64,000 nt of DNA, taken from positions 1 to 64,000 of the forward strand of contig MCFG01000162.1 of NCBI GenBank assembly GCA_002104895.1, given 5' to 3'. The translations under genes and the position numbers were made by a program. This document shows positions 24,608 to 37,794 of this stretch, piece after piece (the stretch's first letter is position 1; each line of letters begins with the position of its first letter). This DNA comes from Anaeromyces robustus. Its lineage: Eukaryota; Neocallimastigomycota; Neocallimastigomycetes; Neocallimastigales; Neocallimastigaceae. Under the pieces are notes generated by a model. It was not told where the DNA came from, did not search any database, and was given only the letters and a program-made list of their open reading frames with translations.

Positions 24608-25354
24608 TACGTTATTTATTATTAAATATATTTTATGATACTTGTATTATATATATTTTTTTTTATTTATTATATTTTATTTATTTTATTTTACTTTATT
24701 TTATTTTATTTTATTTTTATTATTTTGAATTTTATAATTATACATTTAAAATAAATAATTTTATTTTATTAATATAATGCACTTACGCATATATATATAA
24801 ATTATTATTATTATTATTATTATTATTTATAGTTTTTCTTTTGAGAATTATTAATAATATTCTTATTTATAGTTATTCTTTTGGATTATTATTACTATTA
24901 TTATTAGTATTTTTAGTATCTGTATTATTAGTATTATTATTTTAGTATTATATACGATTTACCTATAATATATTAAAAAATATTTTTAATAGAAAGAAAA
25001 TTAAATTAAGATATATTCATCTACATAAAATGAAAAATGAAAATTTAAATATATATTTCTTCTTTATTTAAGAAAGTCATTTGTTACTAAAGAAGGAAAA
25101 ACTTTTTATATAATAAAAGTAACAAATAAAAATTCAAAAAAAAAATTAAATTTTAAATATACATATATATATTTATTTTAAAAAAAATAGCAATATAATA
25201 TATAATATGATTTTTATTTATATGAAAATAAAAAAAAAAGGGTTTAAATTATATATATACAATACTTGCGAATAATTACTTGTTAGTTTTGAAATGGATA
25301 ATATATTTAATTTTTTTTTTTTTCACTTTTATTAAAAATTATAATTATTTTATC

Positions 25355-25541
<187 letters not shown>

Positions 25542-25929
25542 TTTTTGACTATATGTTAATTATTAAATTTTATAAATTAACATTTTTATTTCAATTTTAG
25601 TTTTTAAAAAAAAATTAATTAAAATAATATTTTTTATAAATTTAAAATTTTTAAATAAAATTTGATTTTATGAATTAAATACATAATAATATTTAAAATT
25701 ATAAAATACACATGATCATTAAATAAATAATAATATAAAAAAAAATTATAATACAATTATAATAAATTAAATAATTATATAATTATTTAATTTGAATATT
25801 TATAATTTTTATATGGTATCTCCGAAAATATTGTTAATTTTGATTTAAAAATATAAATATATTATAAATAAAATTAATAAAACAGTTATATATTGTAAAA
25901 TACAAAGTTTGATGTATATAATATTATTT

Positions 25930-26060
25930 AAAAAAGGTTAGTATATGTATATAATATTTAAAAAAGGTTAGTATATGTATATAATATTTAAAAAAGGTTA
26001 GTATATGTATATAATATTATATAAAAAAGGTTAGTATATATATAATATTATATAAAAAAA
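25930..26060. repeat. 30-bp tandem repeat, about four units
   Basis: The motif GGTTAGTATATGTATATAAT followed by ATTTAAAAAA repeats at 25,936, 25,966 and 25,996, with a diverged copy from about 26,029. The first three units are essentially identical, so the array is young. Confidence 0.9.
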
Positions 26061-26307
26061 GTAAAAACAAATTATACATAATAAAATCGTTTATATATAT
26101 ATAAATATTTCTTCATTTCTTGTACTATTAGTTATTATTAGTAATAATTAAATATACAATTGCTTTATATAATTATATCATAATAATTAATATAAAGAAT
26201 ATTAATATAAATTTATATAAAAATTATTATTTATTTTTTTTTTTCATATATTAATATAAATACTAATCCACATTTAATATTTGATTACTTTTATAAACAT
26301 ATGCATC

Positions 26308-26309
26308 AA

Positions 26310-26363
<54 letters not shown>

Positions 26364-26410
26364 TATTATTATTATTATTATTATAATTTTTATTATTACT
26401 ATTATTATTA

Positions 26411-26441
<31 letters not shown>

Positions 26442-26450
26442 TTTATTTTT
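26308..26450. repeat. (ATT)n array running into (ATTT)n
   Basis: Trinucleotide ATT repeats with a few ACT and AAT interruptions, ending in a short (TTTA) block near 26,428-26,448. Its open frame is all Ile/Tyr/Leu and not a gene. Confidence 0.9.
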
Positions 26451-27239
26451 ACTATTATTTTTGTTTATTATTATATTTAATCAGTTACTTTTATAATTTT
26501 TTTTTTCTTTTTTGAATAAACCGCTAATGAAAAAAAAAATATTTCATTGAAAATTTTTTAATATTTAATTTATATTACATATAATATAAATTTTTTTAAA
26601 AGAAAAATGGAGAATAAATATTAAATATTTTTTTTTAAAAAAAAAAAATGCCGTTTTTGTATTGAATAAAAATTAATTAATTATTTACAAAGATGAAAAA
26701 AAACAATGTACTTTCATATAATTATTTTTACAGAAATAAATAATGAAATTTAAATAATATATAAAAAAAATTATTTTCTATATTTTAATTTAAAAAAAAA
26801 AAAAAAACCAAAATGAAAGCAATTTTATTAATATACCCATAATAATAGTTAACAGTATCAAAATAACTGTTTATACATTTAAGAAAAAAAAAAAAAGACA
26901 TATTAATAATAAAAAAAAAATTCATAAATTCAATTAAAATATTTTTCATTATCTATTATTGTTATTAAAATTTTAAAATGACATTAAATATTACTACTGT
27001 TATTTATTAATAAAAACGATTGAATATTTAGATATTTAAATAATATTTGATAAAATAATTTAATCTATATATTTATTATAAATAATTATATTTCATCATT
27101 TTAATTGATGAAATTTTAACAAGAACTACATAACAATACATAACAAAAAATTCTTTTTTTTTATAAGCATATGATTTATATTTATTATTCATTACTATTA
27201 AAATAATATATAATTATTTCATTTCATTTATTATTATTG

Positions 27240-27412
27240 TATTTTTAATAATAATAAATAAATAATAAATAATAATAATAAATAATAAATAATATTAAAT
27301 AATGAATAATAATAATAATAATAAATAAATAATAATAAATAAATAATAATAAATAAATAATAATAAATAAATAATAATAATAAATAATAATAATAATAAT
27401 AAATAATTTTTC
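27240..27412. repeat. AAT/AAAT mixed microsatellite
   Basis: Alternating AATAAT and AATAAATAAAT units over about 170 bp, without other content. Confidence 0.85.
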
Positions 27413-27785
27413 ATTATCTAATTATTTATATAAAATATTTTATTTATTTTTAGCTCATTTGTGTTACTGTTACACGAATTATAAATTACTTTTTTTATAT
27501 TTATTAATTTGTTATTTTTCAAATCTTATTTATTAATAATTTAAAAAAAGGAAATCTGAGATTTTTTTTCAGTTAGAAAAAAGAAAAAATAAAAATTAAA
27601 ATTAATTATAATAGCATAAATTACCAATACAAAATGAACTTTAATTATTATATAATAATTATAATAATTAAATCTACAAATAGGTTTTAATGCTTTTAAA
27701 AAAAATATATATAAAACTTCATTAAAATAGGAATAATGAAAATTAAAATTGTTAATTTCAAAAAAAAAAATAAAAAATGAAAAAT

Positions 27786-28112
27786 AAAAAATAAATAAAT
27801 AAATTGAGCATCTTTTTAAGAAGATATAATATTTTTTTTAAAAAAGATATTTAAATGTTATAATAAAAAATAAAACATTATGAATAAATAAAATACAATA
27901 ATGATAGTAATAATAATTATATTTTTAAATTTAAAAAAAATTAATTTTAACTACAAACTATTAATCCTCTTAATTTTAAGAAGATATAATCTTTTTTTTT
28001 TTGAAAAAAATAAATAAATGCCATAATAAAAACAAAAAATAAAATATAATAGTAATAATACGTTTAAATTTGAAAAATTTTTTTAAACTAAAAACTATTA
28101 ATCCTCCTAATA
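27786..28112. repeat. Diverged two-copy direct repeat
   Basis: The order TTTTAAGAAGATATAAT, poly-T, TAATAATA and CTATTAATCCTC occurs near 27,815-27,970 and again near 27,975-28,108. The copies differ by indels in the homopolymers. No coding content is seen. Confidence 0.65.
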
Positions 28113-28939
28113 TATATAATACATAAATCCATCATTCAATTTAATATTATGTTTAAATATTATCTCAATTTTTTAAAACTTATTTATGAATTCTTTTTTT
28201 AACTTTAGTATTGTTTCCATTTCCTTAATTATCTTTTTTTCTTTTAAGGATATTTTTTATTATAAATAATATCAAAAAAAAAGAATTTTTAAAAATTTTA
28301 ACTGAAATATTTGAAATAAAATTTTGTGTCACTGTAACTAAAACAATGTAAAAAGAAAAAAAAAATATTATTTAATAAATAATAATAATAAATAATAATT
28401 AGTAATTAATAATAAATAATGATAAATAATAATAATAAATAATAAATAATTTATAAATTCATAATAATAATAATAATAATTACTATTAAAATATTTATAA
28501 ATTTTTTTTTATCAACATATTAAAAAAAAAAAAAAAATACGGCTATTGTGTAATGAAAATATTGTTCGTTTTTTGTTATTGTATATTATATTATCTTTGT
28601 ATATATTAATTTAATTAAAAAAAATTTTTTTATATATTTTTTTCTTCCCAAATAAAAAAATTTTTTAATATAATAAAATTTATTTAATTTAATATTTGAA
28701 ATTTTATTTAATATTATTTTCTAGTATTTTAATATAATTAATGAATATACACATAATAATTAATATATTTACTATTAAATTTTTATTATTTATTTAATTA
28801 TTGTTTTATTATTTGAAAAAAAAAAAAAAAATTAGTATATAAAAAAAAAATATTTTTCCTTAAAATTAATTTTTTTCATCAATTTTTTTCAATTATTTTG
28901 ATTTTTATATAGAACTTTTTATAAAATATAATTAGTAAA

Positions 28940-30071
28940 ATGAAGTTTTTAACTATCTTATTGTTTGTTTTAAATACTATAATATTATGTAATGCTTTCA
29001 AAATAAATGATGCTTTATCCTTCATTTCTTCTTCTTCATCATCTAGTTATGTTCAAGAATTAAAAGATAATAAAAGAGATATTGAAAACTATTTAAATGT
29101 TAAACACATTGAGTAAATATCCATTAATTATAATATTATATATAAAATATAAAATTTTATAAATCTTTAATAAATATATTAAATATATTTATATATTTAT
29201 TATTAACATTTATTTTAAATATATTATATATATAAACTCATATAATTATAAAAAAAAATTTAAATTTTAATATAGACGTAATATTCAATATAATGAAGAT
29301 AGAACTCTTGATGTTTACTATGACCAAGAATCTACTGAATTAAAACCAGTTTATATCTTTTTATATGGTGGTGCTTGGCACTCAGGAAGTAAAGTTAAAT
29401 TTACTAACTTTGGTTCACTTTTAGATAATAATGGTTATGTTGCTGTTTTACCAGATTACATTCTTTTCCCATATGGTGGATTTGAAGATATGGTAGATGA
29501 TGTTTATCATGCTATAAAATGGACTTTCGAAAATATTCAAAAGTTTGGTGGTGATCCAAATAGAGTTAGTATTTCTGCTTACTCTGCTGGTTCTCACTTA
29601 ACTGCTTTAACACTTTTAAAATCTTTATTAAATTACTCTAATAAGAATATTGAATTAGAACCATTCCCAGAATTTGAAAAAGTTGTTTTATTAAATGGTC
29701 CATATGATTTTGATGATTATTCTGTTATTAATAAAATGATTGGTCAAAGTAACAATTCAATTCTTGAAAAACTTGTTCAATTAATCTTTAAATCACCAAA
29801 TGTTTCCCCAACCGATCTTTTAAAGCCATTAAGTGACAATTCTCTTACTTCTCTTGGTGCTAAACATTTTGTATTTTTCTACACTTCATTAGATCAACAA
29901 GTTAAAGAATCTTCTGCAATTAATTTCATGGATCAAATGAAACGTGTTTGTCCAAATGTTAGTATTGAATATGTTTACAAGGAAGGTTATGAACATACCA
30001 CTCTTACAAGAGGTGTTAGAGCCTCTTCTCCAGAAGAAGAAAATGTTTATTTAAGTTTACTTAATATGTAA
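28940..30071 (+). CDS. Secreted alpha/beta-hydrolase (esterase-like), copy 1
   Basis: Two exons: 28940-29112 and 29276-30071; about 322 aa. It starts with a clear signal peptide (residues 1-19, LLFVLNTIILCNA) followed by a Ser run, so the protein is probably secreted. The fold is the HSL/isoprenylcysteine-methylesterase-like group: oxyanion segment FLYGGAWHSGSK, DYILFPYGGFEDMVDDV, nucleophile motif SAYSAGSH with Ser161 (first Gly of GxSxG replaced by Ala), likely acid Asp264 in TSLDQQV, and His298 in GYEHTTL. The catalytic triad is complete. Candidate substrates in a gut fungus are plant cell-wall esters, but the sequence does not settle this. No dockerin or carbohydrate-binding module is present. 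The intron has the same position and phase as in the paralogue at 32407-33470. Confidence 0.9.
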
Positions 30072-30429
30072 ACTGAAGAAAAAAATTAAAACATTATGAA
30101 TTTATTTATTAAATTTATTATTATCGATAATATAATTATCAATAATATAATCATAATTATTATTATTAAATAATTACAATTATTTAGATTAATAATAATT
30201 ATTATTATACTATAAAAACTTTTTTTTATTAATTATAGAAAATTCTAATTAATACTTAATTAGTGTAATATATATTTTTATATTTATTTAGTAAAAAAAA
30301 AAAATACATAGAAAACATAAAAAAACAATTTAATAAAATATTTATTAAAAAAAAATTATTTTGTATTTCAATACGATTTATATTTTTAAAATTTTTGGTA
30401 ATTCTATTACAAGTTTGAATTTATAATAT

Positions 30430-30492
30430 TTAATTATTATTATTATTATTAGTAGTATTATTATAATTATTATTATTATTATTATTCTTTTA

Positions 30493-30587
<95 letters not shown>

Positions 30588-30710
30588 TATTATAATTCTT
30601 ATTATTTATTACAATTATTATTATTATTTTATTATTATGATAATTCTCACTATTATTATATTATTATTATGATAATTCTCACTATTATTATTATTATTAT
30701 TATTATTTAT
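30430..30710. repeat. (ATT)n array with tandem CTCACTATTATT variants
   Basis: Long ATT repeats, densest at 30,490-30,590. They are followed by two copies of a TTATTATGATAATTCTCACTA unit near 30,635-30,685. Confidence 0.85.
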
Positions 30711-30835
30711 ATTAGTATTGGTATAAAAATGAAAATTAATAAATCTTTAATATTTATTTACGAGAAAAAATGAAGATCAGTAAATGTTTCAATAGTTATA
30801 TATACTAGATATATTGAATATTATCCAATCTAAGT

Positions 30836-30865
30836 TAATTTTTAATTTTTTTATTTTTTTGTGTA

Positions 30866-30904
<39 letters not shown>

Positions 30905-31303
30905 TGTATTTGTGTTAAATAAAAATATAAACAATTTATCTCTATAAAAAAATAAAAAAAAATTATTCTTGATACATATAGACTATGTTTTTACTACTAG
31001 ATTCATATTTATGGTAACTTTAACATTTTATAATATTTTTTATTATCAGTACAAACTATTTAGTTTTATTTTATATACATTTATATTTAATAAATAATAA
31101 TTTTTTTATATAAAAATATATGTGGATTAGATATAGGCCAATAAATTATAATATAATTATTATATATTTTATATATGTATCAAGAAGAGTTTTTTTTTTT
31201 TTTTTCTTATTCTTTTATAGAGAATAATTGTTTATACTTTTATTTAACACAAATACAAAATTAAAAAAAAATGTACACGAAAAAATAAAAAAATTAAAAA
31301 TTT
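30836..31303. repeat. Large imperfect inverted repeat (arms about 130-145 bp)
   Basis: The left arm (about 30,836-30,980) and right arm (about 31,172-31,303) are inverted copies around a spacer of about 190 bp. Matching blocks include GTGTACATTTTTT / AAAAAATGTACAC, TTTGTATTTGTGTTAAATAA / TTATTTAACACAAATACAAA, ACAATTTATCTCTATA / TATAGAGAATAATTGT and CTTGATACATATA / TATATGTATCAAG. Differences are mostly in homopolymer lengths. No transposase is seen. It could be a fold-back/MITE-like element or the pivot of the esterase inversion. Confidence 0.8.
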
Positions 31304-31904
31304 AGTAGAAATGAATATTTTTTAATTGAAAAAATCTATTATATAAAAAAAATATTATACAATATAAAACAAATAAAAAAATCTATTAATTGGTATATCT
31401 AATTCTACTTATTTATATATATATTCAAGACTATTCAAGACTATAATATTTATTTTTTAATGATATTATGAAAATTTATATTTATTTGATTATACTATGA
31501 ATGTATATACATATAATCATAATAAAATAATTTTTCTATTTTTATAATTAATTCTTTTATTTATTTTTAAATTCTGTATAATTATTATATAAAATTATAT
31601 ACACAAACATTTTAAAAAGAAAATTCCAGTATTAATCTATAATAAAATATATCATTATTATTAATTAAAAAATTGTTTTTTTTTTTTTTTTTTTTTTTTT
31701 CTGTTTTTCAAAAATAGAAATTCTTTTATCATATTACATAAAATATTATTTTCATTAAAATAGGAATATATTATAATATTATAGTATATTTTTTATTTTT
31801 TAAAATAACTGTTTAACAAAAAAAAAAATTATATTATTATTATAAATAATTAATATTATTATTAATTAAATAAATATGATTATAAATAAAAATTAAATAA
31901 AAAT

Positions 31905-32079
31905 AATGTTACACACCAATGTTAATCAAATCTTTTAAAAATTCAAATTGAAACATTATTAATGTATTAAATGGAAATTATCATAAAAATTACATAATAT
32001 TTAAATTAATAATAGTAATAATACTAATTAATAATAATAACAATAATAATAATTGATAATAATAATTAAAAGGATTAAT

Positions 32080-32114
<35 letters not shown>

Positions 32115-32205
32115 TATTTTTATAAATAATATTCTTTTTTTTTTTTTATTATTTTTAATAAATTAAATATTACATGATTTACATGGATATAAATTATGAT
32201 TATTT
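31905..32205. repeat. Dispersed repeat, copy a
   Basis: It has two recognisable blocks. One (31,908-31,985) ends AATGTATTAAATGGAAATTA and the other (32,110-32,190) contains AATAAATTAAATATTACATG then ATTTACATGG. The first reappears inverted at about 34,885-34,960, the second in direct orientation at about 34,650-34,705. Confidence 0.65.
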
Positions 32206-32406
32206 TATATCATAATAATAATATTATTATAATTTATTATTATACAATATCAATAAGTTTTTTTTTGCAGTTTTTTTTTTTTTGCAATTTTTTATATATT
32301 GTTTTTTTTTTTTTTTTTTTTTAAATTAATTTATATAATTATAATAAATAATTGATGCTAATTAACAATTAAATAAATGAAAATAAAAAATATATTTTAT
32401 TTACAT

Positions 32407-33470
32407 TTAATTAATTAAAGATAAGTAAAGATTTTCTTGTTCTTCAGTACCAGCTCTAACACCTCTAGTAAGAGTGGTGTGTTCATATCCTTCTTTATAA
32501 ACATAATCAATTTCAACAGTTGGACAAACACGCTTCATTTGTTTCATAAAGTTAAGAGCAGATGATTCTTTAACTTGATTATCTTCTGAAGTGTAGAAGA
32601 AAACAAATTTCTTAACACCAAATGAATCAAGTGAATCATCAGGAATTGGTCTTAAAAGATCAGTTGGAGAAACATTTGGAGTTTTGAAAATAATTTTAAC
32701 AAGTCTTTCAATAAGAGAATTGTTTTCTTTACCGAAGAATTTAGCAACATTTGAATAATCATCAAAATCATATGGACCATTTAATAATACAACTTTTTCT
32801 AATTGTGGGAATGGTTCTAAATCAATTTTTTTGTTAGTATATCCTAATAAAGATTTTAAAAGAGTTAAAGCAGTTAAGTGAGAACCAGCAGAGTAAGCAG
32901 AGATGCTAATTCTGTTTGGATCACCACCATATCTTTCTATATTTTCGAAAGTCCATCTAATAGCATGATAAATATCATCTACCATATCTTCAAATCCACC
33001 ATATGGGAAAAGAATGTAATCTGGTAAAACAGCAACATAACCATTCTTATCTAAAAGTGAACCAAAGTTAGTGAATTTAACTTTACTTCCAGAGTGCCAA
33101 GCACCACCATATAAAAAGATATAAACTGGTTTTAATTCAGTAGATTCTTGATCATAGTAAACATCAAGAGCTCTATCTCCATTATATTGAATATCACGTC
33201 TATAATTGTTTATTGAATTATAAATATATAATATAATAATAAGTATATATATATATATTTAATAATAAAATTAAAAAATTAAAAAAAAATTATAATTAAA
33301 AATTAATTAGTTATTTATTATTAAACCATTTTTAATACTTACTCAATGTGTTGAACATTTAAGTAATTTTCAATATCTCTTTTATCATCCTTTAATTCTT
33401 GGATGAAACCAGCATTACAAAATAGTAATGTACTTAAAATTAGAAGGGTTTGAATAAGAAAAGTTTTCAT
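32407..33470 (-). CDS. Secreted alpha/beta-hydrolase (esterase-like), copy 2
   Basis: Two exons on the minus strand: 33470-33343 and 33199-32407; about 306 aa. It is a paralogue of the gene at 28940-30071. Over the last 192 residues I count roughly three quarters identity by hand. It has a signal peptide (LLILSTLLFCNA, residues 1-20), lacks the Ser run of copy 1, and keeps YGGAWHSGSK, SAYSAGSH, SEDNQVKESS and GYEHTTLTRGVRA, so the Ser-Asp-His triad is complete. Intron position and phase (GA|A, within the codon for Glu of HIER) are the same in both copies. The pair is convergent, pointing to an inverted duplication. The substrate is unknown. Confidence 0.9.
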
Positions 33471-34422
33471 TTTAATAAATATTCTTTAATAAAAGATTTA
33501 TTATAAAATGATGATTATTAGTAAGTATAATTTAATTAATAAATTAACTTTTTAAAGAACAAAAAAGGTAATAGAAAAATTGTTTCTTTATATACCTTTT
33601 TTTTTTTTAATAAATAATATATGAAAATATAAAATAATTATTATAATATTAAAAATATATATATATATTTTCCAATATAAATATTTTCTAAAATAAATAA
33701 TATAAATTAAATAGATTAAATTATATTAAAAAATATAATGTAAATATTCTATAATTATATATAAATTTAATTATTATGAATTTAAAAACTATTAAAAATT
33801 AAAATATAAATTAAATTAGAAGTAAATATTAATAAATAAAATTTGAATTTTATATTTATTATTTATTTTTTTTTTTTTTAATATAATGCAAAATATTAAT
33901 TTTGTTAAATTTTTTTTATAATAATCCTAAAAGAATATTATTAAATATTTATAATTAGATTACTATTATGTTTTTTTTTTTTTTTTTAAATAAAAAAAAA
34001 TTATTTAATTTTTATTAACAATAGCAATAATATTATTAAGGAAATTTTTTTATAAAAAGGAAAAAAGTTTATAATTATTTGAATTTAAAATAGTTTTTTT
34101 TTTTTTTTTTTTTTTTACTAAATAAAAAGATTATAAAAATCTGAAGATTTTTATCATCCAAAAAAAATACAATATTTTTTGATTAATATTGTTTTAAATT
34201 TATGAATTTTTTGAAAAATATTTATTAATTAATTACCAAAAATAGATGAATTATTTTATCTCTATATTCAATAAATCTTTAAAATTAGGTCTATATTATT
34301 TTTATCCTTTAAAATAAAATATTTTTATCAAATATAATCACATTAATAAAAATAATTAATAATAATAATAATAATACTTAATAATACTTAATAATAATCA
34401 TAAATAACTAATAGTAATAACA

Positions 34423-34521
34423 ATATAATAATAAGAAATTATAAGAAATTACTTATTTTTATATAATTTAGCAAGTCATATAAATATTAAAGTAATTTCT
34501 TATAATTTCTTATTATTATAT
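34423..34521. repeat. Perfect 32-bp inverted repeat with 35-nt loop
   Basis: Arms 34,423-34,454 and 34,490-34,521 are exact reverse complements. Each contains two copies of ATAAGAAATT. The loop includes the G/C-containing stretch TTTAGCAAGTCA. No coding context; a small transposon-like or ncRNA hairpin is possible. Confidence 0.88.
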
Positions 34522-34619
34522 AAATATTAAACTATTTTTCCTATTAATAGTTAATATATTATGACTGTTAGATAGTAAATGATTAAAAAACAGAAAAAAA
34601 TAAAAAAAAAATTTATGAA

Positions 34620-34746
34620 AATATTTAATTTAATAATAATAATTATTATTTTTATAAATTCTTTTTTTTTACTTCAAATAAATTAAATATTACTGATTTA
34701 CATGGTTATATTATTATTATTAAAATTATATATAATATTATAATAG

Positions 34747-34786
<40 letters not shown>

Positions 34787-35040
34787 ATTTATTATTATTA
34801 AAATTATATATAATATTATAACAGTTTATTATTATTATTATTATTATTAATTATTAATTATTAATTATTATTATTAATTGTAATTTATTTTTATGATAAT
34901 TTCCATTTAATACATTAATAGAAGAAAATAATGTTTCATTTTTTCATTTGAATTAATATGGTGATTTCAAAGGAGTTAAAATAGTTAATTATAATATTTT
35001 TTAACGTTGTTACACAAATAAAAAATTAAATAAAAATGTC
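34620..35040. repeat. Dispersed repeat, copy b (rearranged)
   Basis: Its left part matches copy a (32,110-32,190) in direct orientation, sharing AATAAATTAAATATTAC and GATTTACATGG. Its right part (34,885-35,035) is the inverse of 31,905-31,985, sharing GATAATTTCCATTTAATACA. (ATT)n arrays lie between. The mixed orientation shows rearrangement after duplication. Confidence 0.65.
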
Positions 35041-35325
35041 AACTTTTACCAAGTATTATAAAATAATAATTTCTTTTATAATTAATCATCAGTCAATAAA
35101 ATAGTATACTATTAATATAATAATTATTTTAATTTGACAATTATTATTATGTAATATTTTTTTATAAAAATAATAATAGTAATATAATTTTTATATTTAT
35201 ATTTGTGTAACATAAAATATGTAATAAAAATAATTATTTAATAATTTTTATTTTAATTATTTAATAAAAAAAAAAAAATTAAAATATTTATTACAATATT
35301 TAAAAAAGAAGTGTAACAAAATTTT

Positions 35326-35470
35326 AAATTATATAAAAGTGATATTACAGAAAAAATAAAAAATTTAAATTATATAAAAGTGATATTAGAAAATTAAAAA
35401 GTAAAAATTAAAAAAAATTTTTAAATTATATAAAAGAGATATTAAAAAAAAAAAAAAAGTAAAAATTAAG
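35326..35470. repeat. Three-copy tandem repeat of 41-55 bp
   Basis: The motif AAATTATATAAAAGTGATATT occurs at about 35,326, 35,367 and, with AGAGAT in place of AGTGAT, 35,422. The spacing varies through A runs. Confidence 0.8.
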
Positions 35471-35934
35471 ATATTTTTTTTCTTTTTTATCTATCTATTT
35501 ATCTATATATTTATTTATTTAGTTATATATATATTTATTTAATTATTTATACAAAATTTCAATTAATAAAAATTCTAATCATAATTTATTATATATACAA
35601 AATTAAAATTATAAATATTATATTATACAACTATCTTAATCGAGCAATTTAATATAAAAAACTATAACTTATCTTCATTTTCTCTTTTTTTTACAAACTA
35701 TATAAAATACAAGACTAAAAAATAATATTAATATTAAATAAATTAATTTCTCTATATATATTACAAAAATGCATATATTAAACTATTATATGCATTAATA
35801 AAATTAATAAATAAAATAACAACTAAATAGTTGTTTTTGTTTTACATAAAATCAAAAAATTATTATTTTTAAAGTATTTTAAATTTTAAAAATTATATTC
35901 CTCGAAAATTAAATAAATTTATAGTTCCAAACTA

Positions 35935-36175
35935 TATATTATCCAATATAAAATAAGAATTATTTTCGCCCTTTTTTATTTCATCTTACCATATATCTTC
36001 CAATAAAAAAAAGAATTATTATTTTTATCCATTTTTTATTTCATCTTAATTTAATTTATATTTATTCTTGATTAATTATTTTATAATTATTTAAATGTAG
36101 AGAAAAATTATTTAATTTATATTTATTCTTGATTAATTATTTCAAAATTATTTCAATCTATAGAAAAATTATAGA
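35935..36175. repeat. Two sets of short direct repeats
   Basis: TTTTTTATTTCATCTTA appears twice (about 35,972 and 36,034). A 63-bp unit with AATTTATATTTATTCTTGAT repeats at about 36,052 and 36,115. Confidence 0.75.
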
Positions 36176-36333
36176 AATAAAATCTAAATATATTAATTTC
36201 ACTTTCAATAGAATTATTATATAGAAATATTTATGGATATTATTGTTTTATACGAAAAACTTTAAAATAATAATCATTTTCATAATTATTAATAATATTA
36301 GATAATATATATACTAAAGCTTTAATATCTCTA

Positions 36334-36370
36334 TCAAAATGACATTTTATTTCATAAAACGTCATTTTGA
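36334..36370. repeat. Hairpin, 17-bp arms, 3-nt loop
   Basis: TCAAAATGACATTTTAT, TTC, ATAAAACGTCATTTTGA: the arms pair over 17 bp with a single mismatch that would be a wobble pair in one RNA orientation. Confidence 0.8.
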
Positions 36371-37794
36371 AAAATAATATTTGCCTATATATTTATTAAT
36401 ATTCATTACATTAATATTTTCTTTAAAATAAAATATTTCAATGAAAACCATATGAATTATTAATTCAATAGTTAAATTATCAGATTTAAAATAATAAAGA
36501 ATTTTATAGGAAATGTGATTATATTTTAATAAATAATATAATAGAACCTTTAAACAATCATTTAAATATTATTTAAAAATATTATAATTATCATTTTCAT
36601 TTTATAATGTATTCATTTAATAATTTTAATAAAAATATTTTATCATTGTATTTTTATATAAATGAATTAATCTTTCATATTATTTATCATTATATACTTT
36701 AAAATATTAATTATTCATTAAACATATACTTATTACATAATCATGATATTTTATATTTTTATATCTAAATAAAGATATATTACTTTTAAGAAAAAAAGGA
36801 AAAAAAAAAAGAATATACAATAATTAAATATCACATGAATCACTTTTTAATTTTTTGAAAAAAAATATTTGTATTGTATTCTTTTTTTTTTTATAATCAT
36901 GTATTTTATTTAATTTTAAAAACTGTCAAGCAATTAAAAAATAAAAATTGATTTTTATCTATAAAACCATTAAAGAAATTTTCTCTATATTAAAATGTTT
37001 AATCCATATAATAATATTGAATTGTACATTTAAAATAATTAAAAATATAAGAATTATTTTTTTTTTTCGATATTAATTTTTATTTTTAATGTTTTTACTT
37101 AAAACAAAATAAAGATTTATTTATAATGTTATTCTATTGAACTGGTTAATAAAAAATAAGAATAAAAATAATACCATAATTTTAAGCATGTCTATTATAA
37201 CAAAAATTAAATGCTTAATTGGTATTATTAAAATTTACTTAAAAATTTCATTTAGCCTTTTTTTTTTAAATTTTTTTAAATATTTTTAAAAATAATAAAA
37301 AAAAAAAAAAAAAAAAAACTTAAAAGAATTAATAATTTTGTTTTTATTTTACTAAACCATATATGATAAAAAAATCAACTTTCGCCACATAAAGATTATA
37401 TGTTATCATATATTTTAAAATTGTAAAAAAAAATCTAATCAAAATGTTATATATTTTTATCTAATCTCATAAAATAAAACATCAAATTAAAATGTAATAA
37501 ATCATTTATAATAATAATATAATTTCAAATATTAAAATATCACTTAATAAAAAAAAAAAAGAAAAATCATATATTAAATGCACTTATATATGATCTTTAT
37601 TTAAATATACATTTTTTTTATTTTTTGTTTTTGTTTTTTTTTTTTATTTTTAATTTTATAATTATTAATCAAACAATTAATTTATAAAAAGCCTTTTTTT
37701 GTAATAACCACCATTAATATATATCAGATATAATTATGTTTTATTGTTATTATCATTATTGCTAAAAATTAATTTTAATAATAATATTAATAAA

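Larger units (their letters stand above)
30072..32406. other. Spacer between two convergent esterase genes
   Basis: No gene is visible. It contains (ATT)n arrays at about 30,430-30,710, a T run near 30,870-30,899, the large inverted repeat listed separately, and a dispersed repeat at 31,910-32,200 that recurs at 34,620-35,035. A pair of T runs lies close to the 3' end of the minus-strand gene. Confidence 0.6.
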
